DNA from: Reinekea blandensis MED297
GTDB lineage: Bacteria > Pseudomonadota > Gammaproteobacteria > Pseudomonadales > Natronospirillaceae
NCBI RefSeq assembly: GCF_000153185.1
Contig: NZ_CH724155.1
Coordinates: forward strand, 203,369 to 267,368
Direction of reading: 5' to 3'
DNA: 64,000 nucleotides
The notes under the pieces were generated by a model, which was not told the origin of the DNA, ran no database searches, and saw only the letters and a list, made by a program, of their open reading frames with translations. Positions within the stretch are counted from its first letter, which is position 1, and every line of letters starts with the position of its first letter. Below are positions 26,694 to 35,534 of the stretch, in pieces. The translations under genes and the position numbers were made by a program.

Positions 26694-26769
26694 AGGTACG
26701 GTTTCCGTTGAAGGGTCTGCGATAGACGTTGACCTCGAACTTCAACGGTAACCGGCATCTTAGGTAGCA

Positions 26770-27222
26770 TTATTTGTTGTTACCACCCTGTTTACCAAAT
26801 GCAGGTGCCAGGTCAAAGGATATGGCGTCTTCGATAATCTGAATGACCTCAGGCGATTCGCTGTAAACCCGAATGGTGATTCGATACTTACCACGAAACC
26901 AATGGCTTAAATGCAGCGCATAAGTCTGTTTGGGTCCATCACCTAGGTGCTGAACGATGCGTTTTTTCAGTCCGGTGGTGGATGATCCGACATACATTAC
27001 GGAAGAGGGGCGATTCAATTTTGGACAGGCACGCGCTTTTGTTTTTTTGAAGGCGGAAAGGTCGGCAAAAGTTTGCTCAATATCGCCATCAACTTGTTCG
27101 ATGATATAGATACCATGTGTAAGCGACTCAAGTTGACTGAGATTGGTCAACTCAAAAGTTTGAACCGGTTTGGCGGCTTTAGCCTGGTTGCAATACTCAA
27201 TAAGGTCGTCAATGTATTTCAT
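26770..27222 (-). CDS. stand-alone GIY-YIG domain protein
   Basis: A 150-residue protein with a divergent GIY-YIG nuclease core: GIY at 37-39, YVG at 77-79, Arg88 in GLKKRIVQHLG, and a late Glu131 plus the C-terminal GGNNK. These are the usual catalytic positions, although the GIY to YVG spacing (about 38 residues) is longer than typical. No DNA-binding domain is fused. It may be a small endonuclease; some relatives lie in restriction or mobile contexts, but none is seen here. Confidence 0.7.
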   Translation of the reverse strand: MKYIDDLIEYCNQAKAAKPVQTFELTNLSQLESLTHGIYIIEQVDGDIEQTFADLSAFKKTKARACPKLNRPSSVMYVGSSTTGLKKRIVQHLGDGPKQTYALHLSHWFRGKYRITIRVYSESPEVIQIIEDAISFDLAPAFGKQGGNNK

Positions 27223-27257
27223 TTATGGTCCACTTAGTTCATTGAGGCGACTGCTAA

Positions 27258-28010
27258 TTAGATCCGACCAACAAGTAAACTGGATTTGTAGTTGAATGCC
27301 ACCTTCCCTTGATGTTGAAACCTATTAAACAGCTCGTTTATGTCTGCTAACAAATCTGAATAGGCTGTCGATGTTTCTGGTGGACAATAAGACGAGGAAC
27401 GCATTCTGCCAATCAAACCGTCCAAATCAAATGATTGCTGATATGGCCAGGTATGGTGCTCAAACTGCCCTTTTCTGAAAACCTGAGTGTATTCTGAGTT
27501 TTCAAGAGTTTGGTGATTAACCGAGTCGTAGTCTTGTGCGTATGTCTGAATGACAGCGTCGTATGCCTTTTGAAAGGGTTCGTGCGTTGAGCGTTGATTC
27601 CAGATCAGCGCAACGTATCCACCGGGTCTGAGAATTCGCCGGAATTCGTCAATTGTTCTGTTGAGATCAAACCAGTGAAAGGACTGCGCGGCGATGATCA
27701 GATCGATTGAATGGTCGGGGATTCCGGTATGTTCGGCTTGGTGGGGTTGTGAGTGAAAGTTTTTGAAAGAATCCAGCTTCTTTTCGGCTATGGCTCTCAT
27801 GTCATCGTTTGGTTCAACAGCGGTAACGGAGTACCCCTTTTCGACAAAATATCCCGAGAAAATACCAGTACCTGAACCGATATCGGCAATTTCAGCATTT
27901 TTGCTCAGGTTGGTGACTATTTCGATACGTTCTACGAGTTCAGGTGGGTAACCCGGACGAAAACGGTCATAGTTCGTATGCCGACCGGTAAAGCGTTGCG
28001 ATGATTCCAT
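27258..28010 (-). CDS. class I SAM-dependent methyltransferase
   Basis: A 250-residue protein of the UbiE/Coq5-like group: ADIGSGTGIFSG (motif I around 42-53), AVEPNDDM (motif II acid), AAQSFHWFD and RRILRPGGYVALIWNQ (motif III region). The start RFTGRHTNYDRFRPGYP is typical of 'trans-aconitate-like' or uncharacterised small-molecule methyltransferases. Acceptor unknown. It lies in a run of single genes on the minus strand. Confidence 0.85.
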   Translation of the reverse strand: MESSQRFTGRHTNYDRFRPGYPPELVERIEIVTNLSKNAEIADIGSGTGIFSGYFVEKGYSVTAVEPNDDMRAIAEKKLDSFKNFHSQPHQAEHTGIPDHSIDLIIAAQSFHWFDLNRTIDEFRRILRPGGYVALIWNQRSTHEPFQKAYDAVIQTYAQDYDSVNHQTLENSEYTQVFRKGQFEHHTWPYQQSFDLDGLIGRMRSSSYCPPETSTAYSDLLADINELFNRFQHQGKVAFNYKSSLLVGRI

Positions 28011-28073
28011 TGATTCTCCTTATCAAAGATTTTTTGTCATTCAGGTTTAAAACCTATGTCTTATCGTGGCTGC

Positions 28074-28613
28074 TCAGTAAACCGATTTATCAAGGCAGTA
28101 GTTTTTCAATCCGGCGAAACCATACAAATCAACGCCATGAACCTCTGCCATGCCGAGCTTTTTAATGACCGCGATGGAACTTAGGTTTTCAGGCATGGAT
28201 ACTCCGAAAATCCGTTTTTGATCTGTATTTGCAAACGTCCAGTCAATGGTGGCCTTGGCGGCTTCGGTCACAAAGCCCTGACCTTCAAACGGTTTGGTAA
28301 TGCCATAGCGAATATCTACAAAGCCTGATTTGGGCGTGAACTCCACACCGGAGAAACCGAGCTTGGTATCAGGCGCGTCTTTCAAACAAATGATGAAAGT
28401 ACCAAAGCCATGCTCCAGCCAATGCTGCAGCCGGTTGTTCAGATACTGTTGCTGTTGTGCATTGGTGTAGGGGGCTTCATTTGGTAGATAACGGGTTTGC
28501 TCCGGACAGGAAAGAATGTCGCTTAGCACATCCGCATCGTCAGGAGTGGGTTGTCTTAAATGAAGTCGGGCCGTGGTTATCAAGAGTTGAGATCGCCATT
28601 CGTTTTTTGGCAT
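28074..28613 (-). CDS. GNAT acetyltransferase, RimJ/RimL type
   Basis: A 179-residue protein started at the ATG at 28613 so that TTARLHLRQPTPDDADVL begins the fold; a longer frame to 28685 would overlap the LysR gene. FEGQGFVTEAAKATIDW is the acetyl-CoA loop with the helix of the RimJ/L group, and NLSSIAVIKKLGM the C-terminal signature. Substrate may be a protein N-terminus or a small amine. Confidence 0.85.
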   Translation of the reverse strand: MPKNEWRSQLLITTARLHLRQPTPDDADVLSDILSCPEQTRYLPNEAPYTNAQQQQYLNNRLQHWLEHGFGTFIICLKDAPDTKLGFSGVEFTPKSGFVDIRYGITKPFEGQGFVTEAAKATIDWTFANTDQKRIFGVSMPENLSSIAVIKKLGMAEVHGVDLYGFAGLKNYCLDKSVY

Positions 28614-28636
28614 CTTGGGTGGGCTCTGCCTGCCTG

Positions 28637-29506
28637 TCAATCGATGGGTCGCTTTTGTGGCGTTGCCTTCAGCGAAGTTAACCAAGCCTCCGCCGCGGGT
28701 TTTAAACGCAGATAGCCGACATCAATCCGTCGCTCGTGAAGGTTTGACAACGGCACCGCGGCAAGGTGCGTCGGGACGGCGAAATCGGGCACGATGCCCA
28801 GCCCCAAACCGGCCTCCGTCAGTGCAATTTGCGCATCCACACTGCCCAGGCTCATCCGGTGAATGACGGTTCCGGGCTGGTGGCTCAGCCATTGCTCAAT
28901 CAGGTGGCGTGAGGTGGTGCGCTCTTCCAGTAACAACAATGTTTCATGCTCAAGTTGGTGAGCCGCGACCGGGTTGGGTGTTGCCAGGGAGTGGCTTAGT
29001 GGGGTGAGCAGCACATCTCGGTACTGCAAGACCGGTTGGCGTTTCAGTTTGGGGTGCGGTTCATCGCTAAGACTCAGGGCCAGATCGGCGCGGCCTTCGA
29101 CGACATCGATTTGGGCGCCAGCGGACGTCCGGTTCAGAAATGACAACTGCACACCTGGATAGCGGGTTTTAAAAGCCTTGATGGTCGGTAACAGGGCAAA
29201 GCGCATCAGCGTATCGCTGCAGGCAATGGTCAGTTTGCCGCGCGTCAGTGTCTGTTCGTCACTGACGTACTCGAGTGCCGACTCCCATTGATCGAGAATT
29301 GCCTGGGCCTGGCTCAGCAGGTGCTCTCCGGCATCGGTCAGGCGCAGTGGGTGACGAGTGAACAACGCGGTTCCCAGTGCGGTTTCGAGCTGTTTGATTT
29401 GCAGGCTGACGGCCGGTTGGGTCAGATGCACCACATCGGCGGCGCGGGAAATACTGCCGTAGCGCGCCACGGCGACAAAGCTTTTCAGCTGGCTGAAATC
29501 AGACAT
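28637..29506 (-). CDS. LysR family regulator
   Basis: A 289-residue regulator: HTH at residues about 4-60 (SISRAADVVHLTQPAVSLQIKQLE), then a periplasmic-binding-like effector domain (LTIACSDTLMRFALLPTIKAF). It resembles CysB/MetR-type regulators in layout but the effector is unknown. It is divergent from the PurA paralogue across 96 bases, a standard arrangement for a LysR regulator and its target. Confidence 0.9.
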   Translation of the reverse strand: MSDFSQLKSFVAVARYGSISRAADVVHLTQPAVSLQIKQLETALGTALFTRHPLRLTDAGEHLLSQAQAILDQWESALEYVSDEQTLTRGKLTIACSDTLMRFALLPTIKAFKTRYPGVQLSFLNRTSAGAQIDVVEGRADLALSLSDEPHPKLKRQPVLQYRDVLLTPLSHSLATPNPVAAHQLEHETLLLLEERTTSRHLIEQWLSHQPGTVIHRMSLGSVDAQIALTEAGLGLGIVPDFAVPTHLAAVPLSNLHERRIDVGYLRLKPAAEAWLTSLKATPQKRPID

Positions 29507-29602
29507 AAGAAAGTCTTATATAAAATATAGAAAACATTAAATTCTAAAATAATTAGTCCAGGCGTACGCTGCAAGCCAAATTTACGGAGGTGAGCTGAGC
29601 GT

Positions 29603-30874
29603 ATGAGTTATCCACAACCACACATCGTGGTCGGGGCCCAATGGGGTGATGAGGGCAAGGGTCGGATGGTCGATTACTTTGCCGAAAAAGCCGATGTGGT
29701 CTGTCGCTATCAGGGCGGCAACAACGCGGGCCACACCGTCATCAACCATCTGGGAGAGTTTAAGCTGCATCTGCTGCCAAGCGGCGTGTTCGACCCTAAC
29801 ACAACGAATGTTCTGGGCGCCGGCATGGTGATTGATCTGGCCGGTCTGGCCTCAGAACTCGATGCGCTGGCGGCGAAAAACATTCATCCAAAACTGGTGA
29901 TCAGCGACCGCGCGACCCTGGTGTTGCCATTGCATCGGCTGGAAGATGAGTTGGAAGAGGCCCGCTTGGGTGACCAGGCATTTGGGTCGACTCGTAACGG
30001 TATTGCCTATGCCTACGCCGACCGCTTTGCCAAAAAGGCCCTGCAGTTAGGGGCGTTGCGCCATCCAGAGACCCTGCGTCAGAACCTGAAGCGTTGGTAC
30101 GATTGGAAGTTGCCGATGCTGACCGGGCTCTACGGCGAACAGAACTGGCCGACATTTGAAGCCCTGCTGACCGATCTGCAATGGCTGGCCGAACGGTTTG
30201 GGCCCATGATTACCGATCTGACCGCCTGGCAACGGCAACAACCCAAAGACAGCCGACTGCTTTTTGAAGCACAGCTTGGCGCCTTGCGGGATATTCAACA
30301 GGGCAATTATCCCTTCACCACTTCGTCCTCGGTACTTAGTGGCAGCGCTCAGGTTCTCAGTGGTTTGCGATTCCCGGCCGCTCCACGCGTGACCGCTGTC
30401 GCTAAGGCTTTTTCGACGTGCGTCGGTGAAGGACCCTTTCCGACCGCGATGACCGACATGACCACGCTGCGTGAAAGTGCGAACGAGTATGGTGCCCGTA
30501 CCGGGCGGGCGCGGGACATCGGCCATTTCGATGCCGTCGCGACACTCTATGGTGTGCGCATGCAGAATGCCGATGAAGTGGCATTGACCAAGCTCGACTG
30601 TTTGTCCGGACAAGAGACGCTAAAGGTTTGCACGGCCTACGAACTGGATGGAGAAACGTTGACCGATTACCCGCTGACCAATGACCTGTATCGGGTGACG
30701 CCGGTCTATGAAACCTGGCCGGGTTGGACGGACGATCTGCAGGACTGCCGAAGCTATGAAGCCTTACCGGAAGCCGCTAAGGCCTATATCGAGCGGATTG
30801 AGGCGTTGATTGACTGCCCGATCCGATATGTTTCGGTTGGGCCGGAGCGGGAGCAGTTGATTGTTCGTTATTGA
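29603..30874 (+). CDS. adenylosuccinate synthetase paralogue
   Basis: A 423-residue PurA-fold enzyme. GAQWGDEGKGR (Asp16) and NNAGHT (His44) keep the catalytic pair of PurA, so it is not the PurZ form that lacks the aspartate. Other motifs are changed: GSTRNGIAYAYADR in place of GTTGRGIGPAYEDK, and FEAQLGALRDI in place of FEGAQGTLLDI. It should join aspartate to a purine or related base using GTP; IMP may not be the substrate (inference). A strong terminator follows, and a divergent LysR gene precedes it. Confidence 0.88.
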   Translation: MSYPQPHIVVGAQWGDEGKGRMVDYFAEKADVVCRYQGGNNAGHTVINHLGEFKLHLLPSGVFDPNTTNVLGAGMVIDLAGLASELDALAAKNIHPKLVISDRATLVLPLHRLEDELEEARLGDQAFGSTRNGIAYAYADRFAKKALQLGALRHPETLRQNLKRWYDWKLPMLTGLYGEQNWPTFEALLTDLQWLAERFGPMITDLTAWQRQQPKDSRLLFEAQLGALRDIQQGNYPFTTSSSVLSGSAQVLSGLRFPAAPRVTAVAKAFSTCVGEGPFPTAMTDMTTLRESANEYGARTGRARDIGHFDAVATLYGVRMQNADEVALTKLDCLSGQETLKVCTAYELDGETLTDYPLTNDLYRVTPVYETWPGWTDDLQDCRSYEALPEAAKAYIERIEALIDCPIRYVSVGPEREQLIVRY

Positions 30875-30882
30875 TATCGGGG

Positions 30883-30910
30883 AAGGCCGGGTATTGCCCG
30901 GCCTTTTTTT
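30883..30910 (+). terminator. terminator after purA paralogue
   Basis: AAGGCCGGG/CCCGGCCTT stem with a five-base loop and a run of T. The convergent barrel gene ends five bases later. Confidence 0.9.
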
Positions 30911-30914
30911 ACGA

Positions 30915-31712
30915 TTATCGGTGGTAATAGGTAAAACCGAAGCGAGTTCCGACGTTGAAGTAAGACCAGTCAAAGTCTGATAAGTCAACTTCTTCACCGT
31001 CGTTGGTCTGATTAATCAGTTTGCCTGCATAGAGGCCCAGCCCGGCATCGACAGAAAAATTGTTCGCTAGAAAATAGTGGACGTCTCCTGTGATAGTGCT
31101 GCGCAGATAAGTTTCAGAAAATGTATCTGAGCTGTCTTCTTCATCCTCGTAGTTTTGCCAGTCGATACCCACGTTAGCAGCAGCTCGTAACATCGCTTTG
31201 TCGTTGATGTCTTTTTTATACACCCCGCCAAGCCAAATTTCGGGACTATTGTAGTTATCGGCAGTGAACGTCTCGTTACCATCCATGTCGGTGGTTACAT
31301 CAGCGCCCGAGTAGTAGTACGACAACTCAACTCTGGCATGGAAATCTCCGCTAACCTGATATTCAACAAAAGGGTTAATTTGGAAGCCAGAATCCCGGCT
31401 TTCGTTATCCGAAATCGTCGTTCCACCGGCCGTTTCGATATCTCCTGATTTGGTGGCAAACACTCGGGCATAGCCACCAACCTGGACTTGCTCATTAAGA
31501 GCGTAGGTACCTGAACCCTGCAGCGAAAAATCGACGGAAGTCGTTTTATCGGTAGCATTCGACTCAGGGTAGTCGGTTTTAGTGCTTCCAAAGAAAAGAT
31601 TGGCTTCTGTCGGTTTCAGGTTGACCGACCATTGACCCGGTTGCAAATCAAGTTCTGAAGCGGAGGCAACGGTTGCTAGGCTTAACAAAGAGACAGTAAT
31701 CAGTTTTTTCAT
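30915..31712 (-). CDS. outer-membrane beta-barrel protein
   Basis: A protein of about 265 residues. A signal peptide (MKKLITVSLLSLATVASA) precedes alternating amphipathic strands with many aromatic residues and acidic loops (FFGSTKTDYPE, SGDFHARVELSYYYSGAD), ending in GTRFGFTYYHR. This fits an OmpW/porin-like or outer-membrane barrel of 8-12 strands. The start is the ATG at 31712 or the adjacent upstream ones (31715, 31724). Function unknown. It is followed by a terminator shared with the purA paralogue. Confidence 0.75.
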   Translation of the reverse strand: MKKLITVSLLSLATVASASELDLQPGQWSVNLKPTEANLFFGSTKTDYPESNATDKTTSVDFSLQGSGTYALNEQVQVGGYARVFATKSGDIETAGGTTISDNESRDSGFQINPFVEYQVSGDFHARVELSYYYSGADVTTDMDGNETFTADNYNSPEIWLGGVYKKDINDKAMLRAAANVGIDWQNYEDEEDSSDTFSETYLRSTITGDVHYFLANNFSVDAGLGLYAGKLINQTNDGEEVDLSDFDWSYFNVGTRFGFTYYHR

Positions 31713-31724
31713 CATAGGACTCAT

Positions 31725-32009
31725 GCAGTTTGTATTTGTTTGTGTTCGCCATGTTTATCAAAATGAATAGCGGCCTGTCGATCTTGTCGTCGAAGAACCA
31801 TGCTGTGCATCAATAAACCGAAGTTTTTCGGCGAAGATGACGACATTTTGTCGGAATTTTCTTCAAAAGATAGAGTCAATCGGAGATCCGTCAAACTTGG
31901 TATTCGTGCATGCCAAAGGTCATAAATTCCGTTATCTTGCAAAAAATTCGTTGCTATTAACGATTTTGAGGTCTACCTTGACGGAATATTAGCGAGATAT
32001 TTTCCGGAG
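31725..32009. other. intergenic region without gene
   Basis: About 285 bases between the barrel gene and the HTH/TerB operon. AT content is higher than in the neighbours and it should hold both divergent promoters. A minus-strand ORF of 73 codons (31721-31942) has no recognisable features and is not called. No clear palindrome. Confidence 0.4.
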
Positions 32010-32015
32010 TTGCCG

Positions 32016-32831
32016 TTGCTTGAGGCGTTAGAAGAACAGGTGCTGACCAACCTGGTGGCGTTGCGCAAAGCCGCCGGCCTGTCGCAAAAGCAGGTCGAGT
32101 CGCAGCTCGGGTTGCGGGCGAATACGCTGTACGATCTCGAAAAGGGTCGATTGAAACTCAGTTTTCTTCAGGCTGCCGATTTGTGTCAGTTGTATCACGC
32201 AGACCTAAACGATTTGTTGGCCGGTGCCGATGCACCTGAACCATTGTCGCGGTCGGAGAGCAATGAGCCCCCCCCTGCGCCACAACCGTCGGTATCCAGT
32301 TTGACCGCTCTGGGGGTGATCAGCGGTGGCATTCATCCGTTCGCGCATGCCATGGCACAAGATCCGGTGATCGTTGCCGAAGTGGGCGTCGGCCAGATGG
32401 GCAAAAAGCCGTTGATGGAGTTGCTGCTCGGTGAGCTGACGTCGACACAACGACGCTACTTTGTGTTGGATCTGTACCGTTACATTAACTCGGTCATCAG
32501 CAGCGATGGAGAGATCCGTGAAACGGAGGTAAACCTTCGTGACACCTTGATCGAGCAATCGCAGGTGATGCTCAGTGAAAGTGAGAAAAAAAGCATCGCC
32601 CGGGCGTTTCGCAAGCCCTACTTTGGCAAGTCGATGTCAAAAAGCCTGCCGCGCGATGCGTACCGTCACTTTCTGATCTGGACGCTGCAACTGGTCGCAC
32701 ATTGTGATGGTCGACCGCACCATCAAACTCAGACTTACATACGACAGGTCGCTGAACACATTCGTTTGCCCGTCAGCGCCTTTCGTTACATTGAAGAGCA
32801 GATCGATTCTGCCCGTTTGGAGGAAAACTGA
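32016..32831 (+). CDS. XRE-HTH protein with TerB-like C-terminal domain
   Basis: A 271-residue protein started at the TTG at 32016, six bases after GGAG; the TTG at 32010 is also open. Residues about 5-70 are an XRE/Cro helix-turn-helix (LSQKQVESQLGLRANTLYDLEKGR). After a proline-rich linker, residues 110-265 are helical with SSDGEIRETE, a pattern like the acidic TerB/DjlA fold. It heads an operon: nfeD begins two bases after its stop. It may sense membrane or metal stress and regulate the operon (inference). Confidence 0.75.
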   Translation: MLEALEEQVLTNLVALRKAAGLSQKQVESQLGLRANTLYDLEKGRLKLSFLQAADLCQLYHADLNDLLAGADAPEPLSRSESNEPPPAPQPSVSSLTALGVISGGIHPFAHAMAQDPVIVAEVGVGQMGKKPLMELLLGELTSTQRRYFVLDLYRYINSVISSDGEIRETEVNLRDTLIEQSQVMLSESEKKSIARAFRKPYFGKSMSKSLPRDAYRHFLIWTLQLVAHCDGRPHHQTQTYIRQVAEHIRLPVSAFRYIEEQIDSARLEEN

Positions 32832-32832
32832 A

Positions 32833-33270
32833 ATGGAAATGGTCGCCCTTGTCTGGATGGGTCTTGGCGCCGCGCTGATCGTTTTGGAGTTGGTCGTGCC
32901 CGGAGCCGTATTTGGCTTCGTAGGTGGCGCTGCCATCCTCACCGGTGTATTGGTGCAGCTGGGCCATATTCACGGTCCGGTGAACATCTTGCTGACGTTT
33001 TTTATTTCGTCGATTTTTTTCGTGATGGTTTTGAGAACCGGGTTACTGAAAATGTTCCCGTCCGATGATCGTGTCGAAAACACCGACGAAACCCAAGACG
33101 CTATCGGCAAGATTGTCGAAGTGATCGATGAAGTCACCCCTTATCGTCGCGGACGAATCCGTTATCTGGACACCAGCTGGGAAGCTCAGTCGGATGAAAC
33201 GCTGGAGTCCGGTCAGCAAGCCGTCATCGTCTCACGCGATGGCAACTGCTGGATTGTTAAACCTTTATAA
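32833..33270 (+). CDS. NfeD family membrane protein
   Basis: A 145-residue protein with membrane helices around 7-50 (LIVLELVVPGAVFGFVGGAA, then LLTFFISSIFFVMVL) and a soluble C-terminal OB-fold (IGKIVEVIDEVTPYRRGRIRYLDTSWEAQ). This is the short NfeD1 type that works with SPFH/slipin proteins. It lies between the HTH/TerB gene (one-base gap) and two SPFH genes, the classic nfeD-slipin pairing. Confidence 0.92.
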   Translation: MEMVALVWMGLGAALIVLELVVPGAVFGFVGGAAILTGVLVQLGHIHGPVNILLTFFISSIFFVMVLRTGLLKMFPSDDRVENTDETQDAIGKIVEVIDEVTPYRRGRIRYLDTSWEAQSDETLESGQQAVIVSRDGNCWIVKPL

Positions 33271-33294
33271 ACCTGCTCGAAAAAGGAAATCACT

Positions 33295-34203
33295 ATGGTC
33301 TATATCACGCTGCTGATTCTCGTCCTGATGTTTCTGGCGAAAATCTTCTTTGTCATTGTGCCGATGCGGGAGTCGTTCGTGGTCGAACGGTTGGGTAAGT
33401 TCCGCACGGTTTTTGAACCGGGGCTGCATCTGATCATCCCGTTTATCGATCGCATTGCCTATCGCCATGAAATCCGCGAGCAGGTTTTTGATATTCCGGC
33501 GCAGCACTGTATTACCAAGGACAACATTCAGGTCGAAATCGACGGCCTGGTGTATCTGAAAGTCATGGACCCGAAGCTGGCCAGTTACGGTATTGGAGAT
33601 TATCGCTTGGCGGCCATCAATCTGGCGCAAACCACAATGCGTTCCGAGGTCGGTAAGTTGTCACTGGGCGAGATTTTTTCGGAACGGGAAACACTCAACG
33701 AAACCATTGTGCGCGAAATCGATGAAGCCTCTGAAAGCTGGGGCATTAAGATGTTCCGCTATGAGGTGGCGAACATTGCGCCATCAGAACACGTTGTCAA
33801 AACCCTGGAAAAACAAATGGTGGCCGAACGCGATCGTCGTGCGGAAATCACGTTGGCGACGGCCGAGAAAGAAGCCAAGATCAACATTTCTGAAGGTGAG
33901 CGTCAGGAGTCGATCAACCACTCGGTGGGTGAACGGCAACGTCGGATCAACATTGCCGAAGGTCGCGCGCAGGAAATTTCTTTATTGGCCGATGCGCAGT
34001 CGCAGGGCATTGCGATGGTCGCTGAAGCCATTAACAAGCCCGGCGGCGACAAGGCCATTAAGATGCGACTGGTCGATCAGTTTGTCGGTGAGTTGGGGCG
34101 CATTATGGATGGTTCCGACATATCGGTTCTGCCTTCTGAAATGGCGCGCGTGAAAGGCATCTTTGAAGGTGTCGATCAGGTTTCCAAGACGTTTAAGAAC
34201 TAA
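33295..34203 (+). CDS. SPFH/band 7 protein (paraslipin, QmcA-like), first copy
   Basis: A 302-residue protein with an N-terminal membrane helix (ITLLILVLMFLAKIFFVIV), an SPFH domain (VPMRESFVVERLGKFRTVFEPGLHLIIPF), and a long coiled coil rich in Glu/Ala (TLATAEKEAKINISEGERQ). It likely forms membrane-associated oligomers controlling protein quality or membrane microdomains. It starts 24 bases after nfeD. Confidence 0.93.
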   Translation: MVYITLLILVLMFLAKIFFVIVPMRESFVVERLGKFRTVFEPGLHLIIPFIDRIAYRHEIREQVFDIPAQHCITKDNIQVEIDGLVYLKVMDPKLASYGIGDYRLAAINLAQTTMRSEVGKLSLGEIFSERETLNETIVREIDEASESWGIKMFRYEVANIAPSEHVVKTLEKQMVAERDRRAEITLATAEKEAKINISEGERQESINHSVGERQRRINIAEGRAQEISLLADAQSQGIAMVAEAINKPGGDKAIKMRLVDQFVGELGRIMDGSDISVLPSEMARVKGIFEGVDQVSKTFKN

Positions 34204-34214
34204 GGAGCGTTCAC

Positions 34215-35162
34215 ATGTTTGGTATTGATTCTATTGGCGACATCTTTGTCATTGCGGTGTGGAGCTTTTTCTTCCTGGTCTTCATCGTCGCGTTATTTAA
34301 ATCGCTGTACTTTGTGCCGACAAAAAGTGCGTACATTGTTGAGCGGTTTGGCAAGTACCTGAAAACCATGGAGCCGGGTTTCCATGGCATCGTCCCGTTC
34401 ATCGACAACGTCGTGGACAAAATTAACCTGAAAGAAATGACCATCGATGTGCCGCCGCAATATTGCTTTTCGATGGATGAAATTAACCTGCAGGTCGATG
34501 GTGTGATATATGTCCAGGTGATGGACCCGGCGAAAGCGTCTTACGGCATCGTCGACTATGTCGATGCCGCCATTCAGTTGGCGCGCACGACCACGCGTTC
34601 CGTCATCGGGACATTGGAACTGGAAAAGACGTTCGAAGAGCGAGACCTGGTCAGCGCCAAGGTCGTGGAAGTCTTAAACTCAGCCGGACAGGCCTGGGGC
34701 ATTCGCGTGCACCGTTTCGAAATCAAAAACATTCTGCCGCCGGTGTCGGTAAATGAAGCGATGGAACGACAGGTAACCGCCGAACGGGAACGCCGCGCGA
34801 TTCTGGCCAAAAGCCTGGGTGATAAGCAGGCACGCATTAATGTCTCCGAAGGTCACATGACCGAGACCATTAATATTTCCGAAGGTGATAAACAGCAGCT
34901 GATTAATGAGGCCGAAGGTAAAGCGCAGGAAATCCTGACCATTGCCAAGGCGACTGCCGAGTCCATCACCAAAATCGGTGCGGCGATTAATGAAAAAGGT
35001 GGCGAAGCCTCTATCCGCTTGCAACTGGCTGAGAAGATGTTCGAAAAAGTCGGCTCTCTGGCCGATGCCCATACGCGGGTCGTTCTGCCGGCCAATGTGG
35101 CCGACTTCCATGGCTGGTTGAAAATGGCTGACCTTGAGTTACTGCCAGAGTCGTCTGACTGA
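34215..35162 (+). CDS. SPFH/band 7 protein (paraslipin), second copy
   Basis: A 315-residue paralogue of the preceding gene: N-terminal membrane helix, SPFH core (KSAYIVERFGKYLKTMEPGF), and a coiled coil (RAILAKSLGDKQARINVSEG), ending in VVLPANVADFHGWL. Tandem SPFH genes suggest a hetero-oligomer. Spacing to the first copy is 11 bases. Length and repeats match the family. Confidence 0.93.
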   Translation: MFGIDSIGDIFVIAVWSFFFLVFIVALFKSLYFVPTKSAYIVERFGKYLKTMEPGFHGIVPFIDNVVDKINLKEMTIDVPPQYCFSMDEINLQVDGVIYVQVMDPAKASYGIVDYVDAAIQLARTTTRSVIGTLELEKTFEERDLVSAKVVEVLNSAGQAWGIRVHRFEIKNILPPVSVNEAMERQVTAERERRAILAKSLGDKQARINVSEGHMTETINISEGDKQQLINEAEGKAQEILTIAKATAESITKIGAAINEKGGEASIRLQLAEKMFEKVGSLADAHTRVVLPANVADFHGWLKMADLELLPESSD

Positions 35163-35221
35163 TCGAACCAAGGGGTGGGTTGCGTCAGGCGGCCCGCCCG
35201 ATTTTCACAAGGGGTTATTTG

Positions 35222-35506
35222 ATGAGACACGCACCCAGGTCGCCGTATCGCCGTCGGCTGGTTCGCCGCAGTTTGGCGTCGTTTTTCTCTTTACTGGTCG
35301 CTTTACTGGTTTACCACCTGAATATTGGTCACAACTGGCCGCTACTCGTCGTCGTTATCGGCTCGCTGTTACTGCTCAATGACTGTGCGCTGTTACTGGT
35401 CGGGTATGAAGAAGACGACGGGGAACAGGCCGCGGCCGGTGTCGCCAGTGGCTTGGCAAATGGATTGGCGGTACGTTCCAATCAACCGTTCAAAGAGCCA
35501 GAGTGA
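35222..35506 (+). CDS. small two-helix membrane protein
   Basis: A 94-residue protein with a basic N-terminus (RSPYRRRLVRR), one hydrophobic region from about 18 to 33, another around 40-60 (LLVVVIGSLLLLNDCALLLV), and an acidic tail (YEEDDGEQ). It starts at the ATG at 35222 behind GGGG. It follows the SPFH pair in the same direction and is probably in the same operon. No family recognised. Confidence 0.6.
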   Translation: MRHAPRSPYRRRLVRRSLASFFSLLVALLVYHLNIGHNWPLLVVVIGSLLLLNDCALLLVGYEEDDGEQAAAGVASGLANGLAVRSNQPFKEPE

Positions 35507-35534
35507 TCAAGTCAGTTTTGCTCGGGAGATGACA

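Noticed and set aside
29603..30874. PurZ-type (2-aminoadenylosuccinate) synthetase
   Set aside because: PurZ lacks the catalytic aspartate; here GDEGKG retains it.
31721..31942. Minus-strand ORF of 73 codons
   Set aside because: Overlaps the start of the barrel gene, no ribosome site or domain; likely chance.
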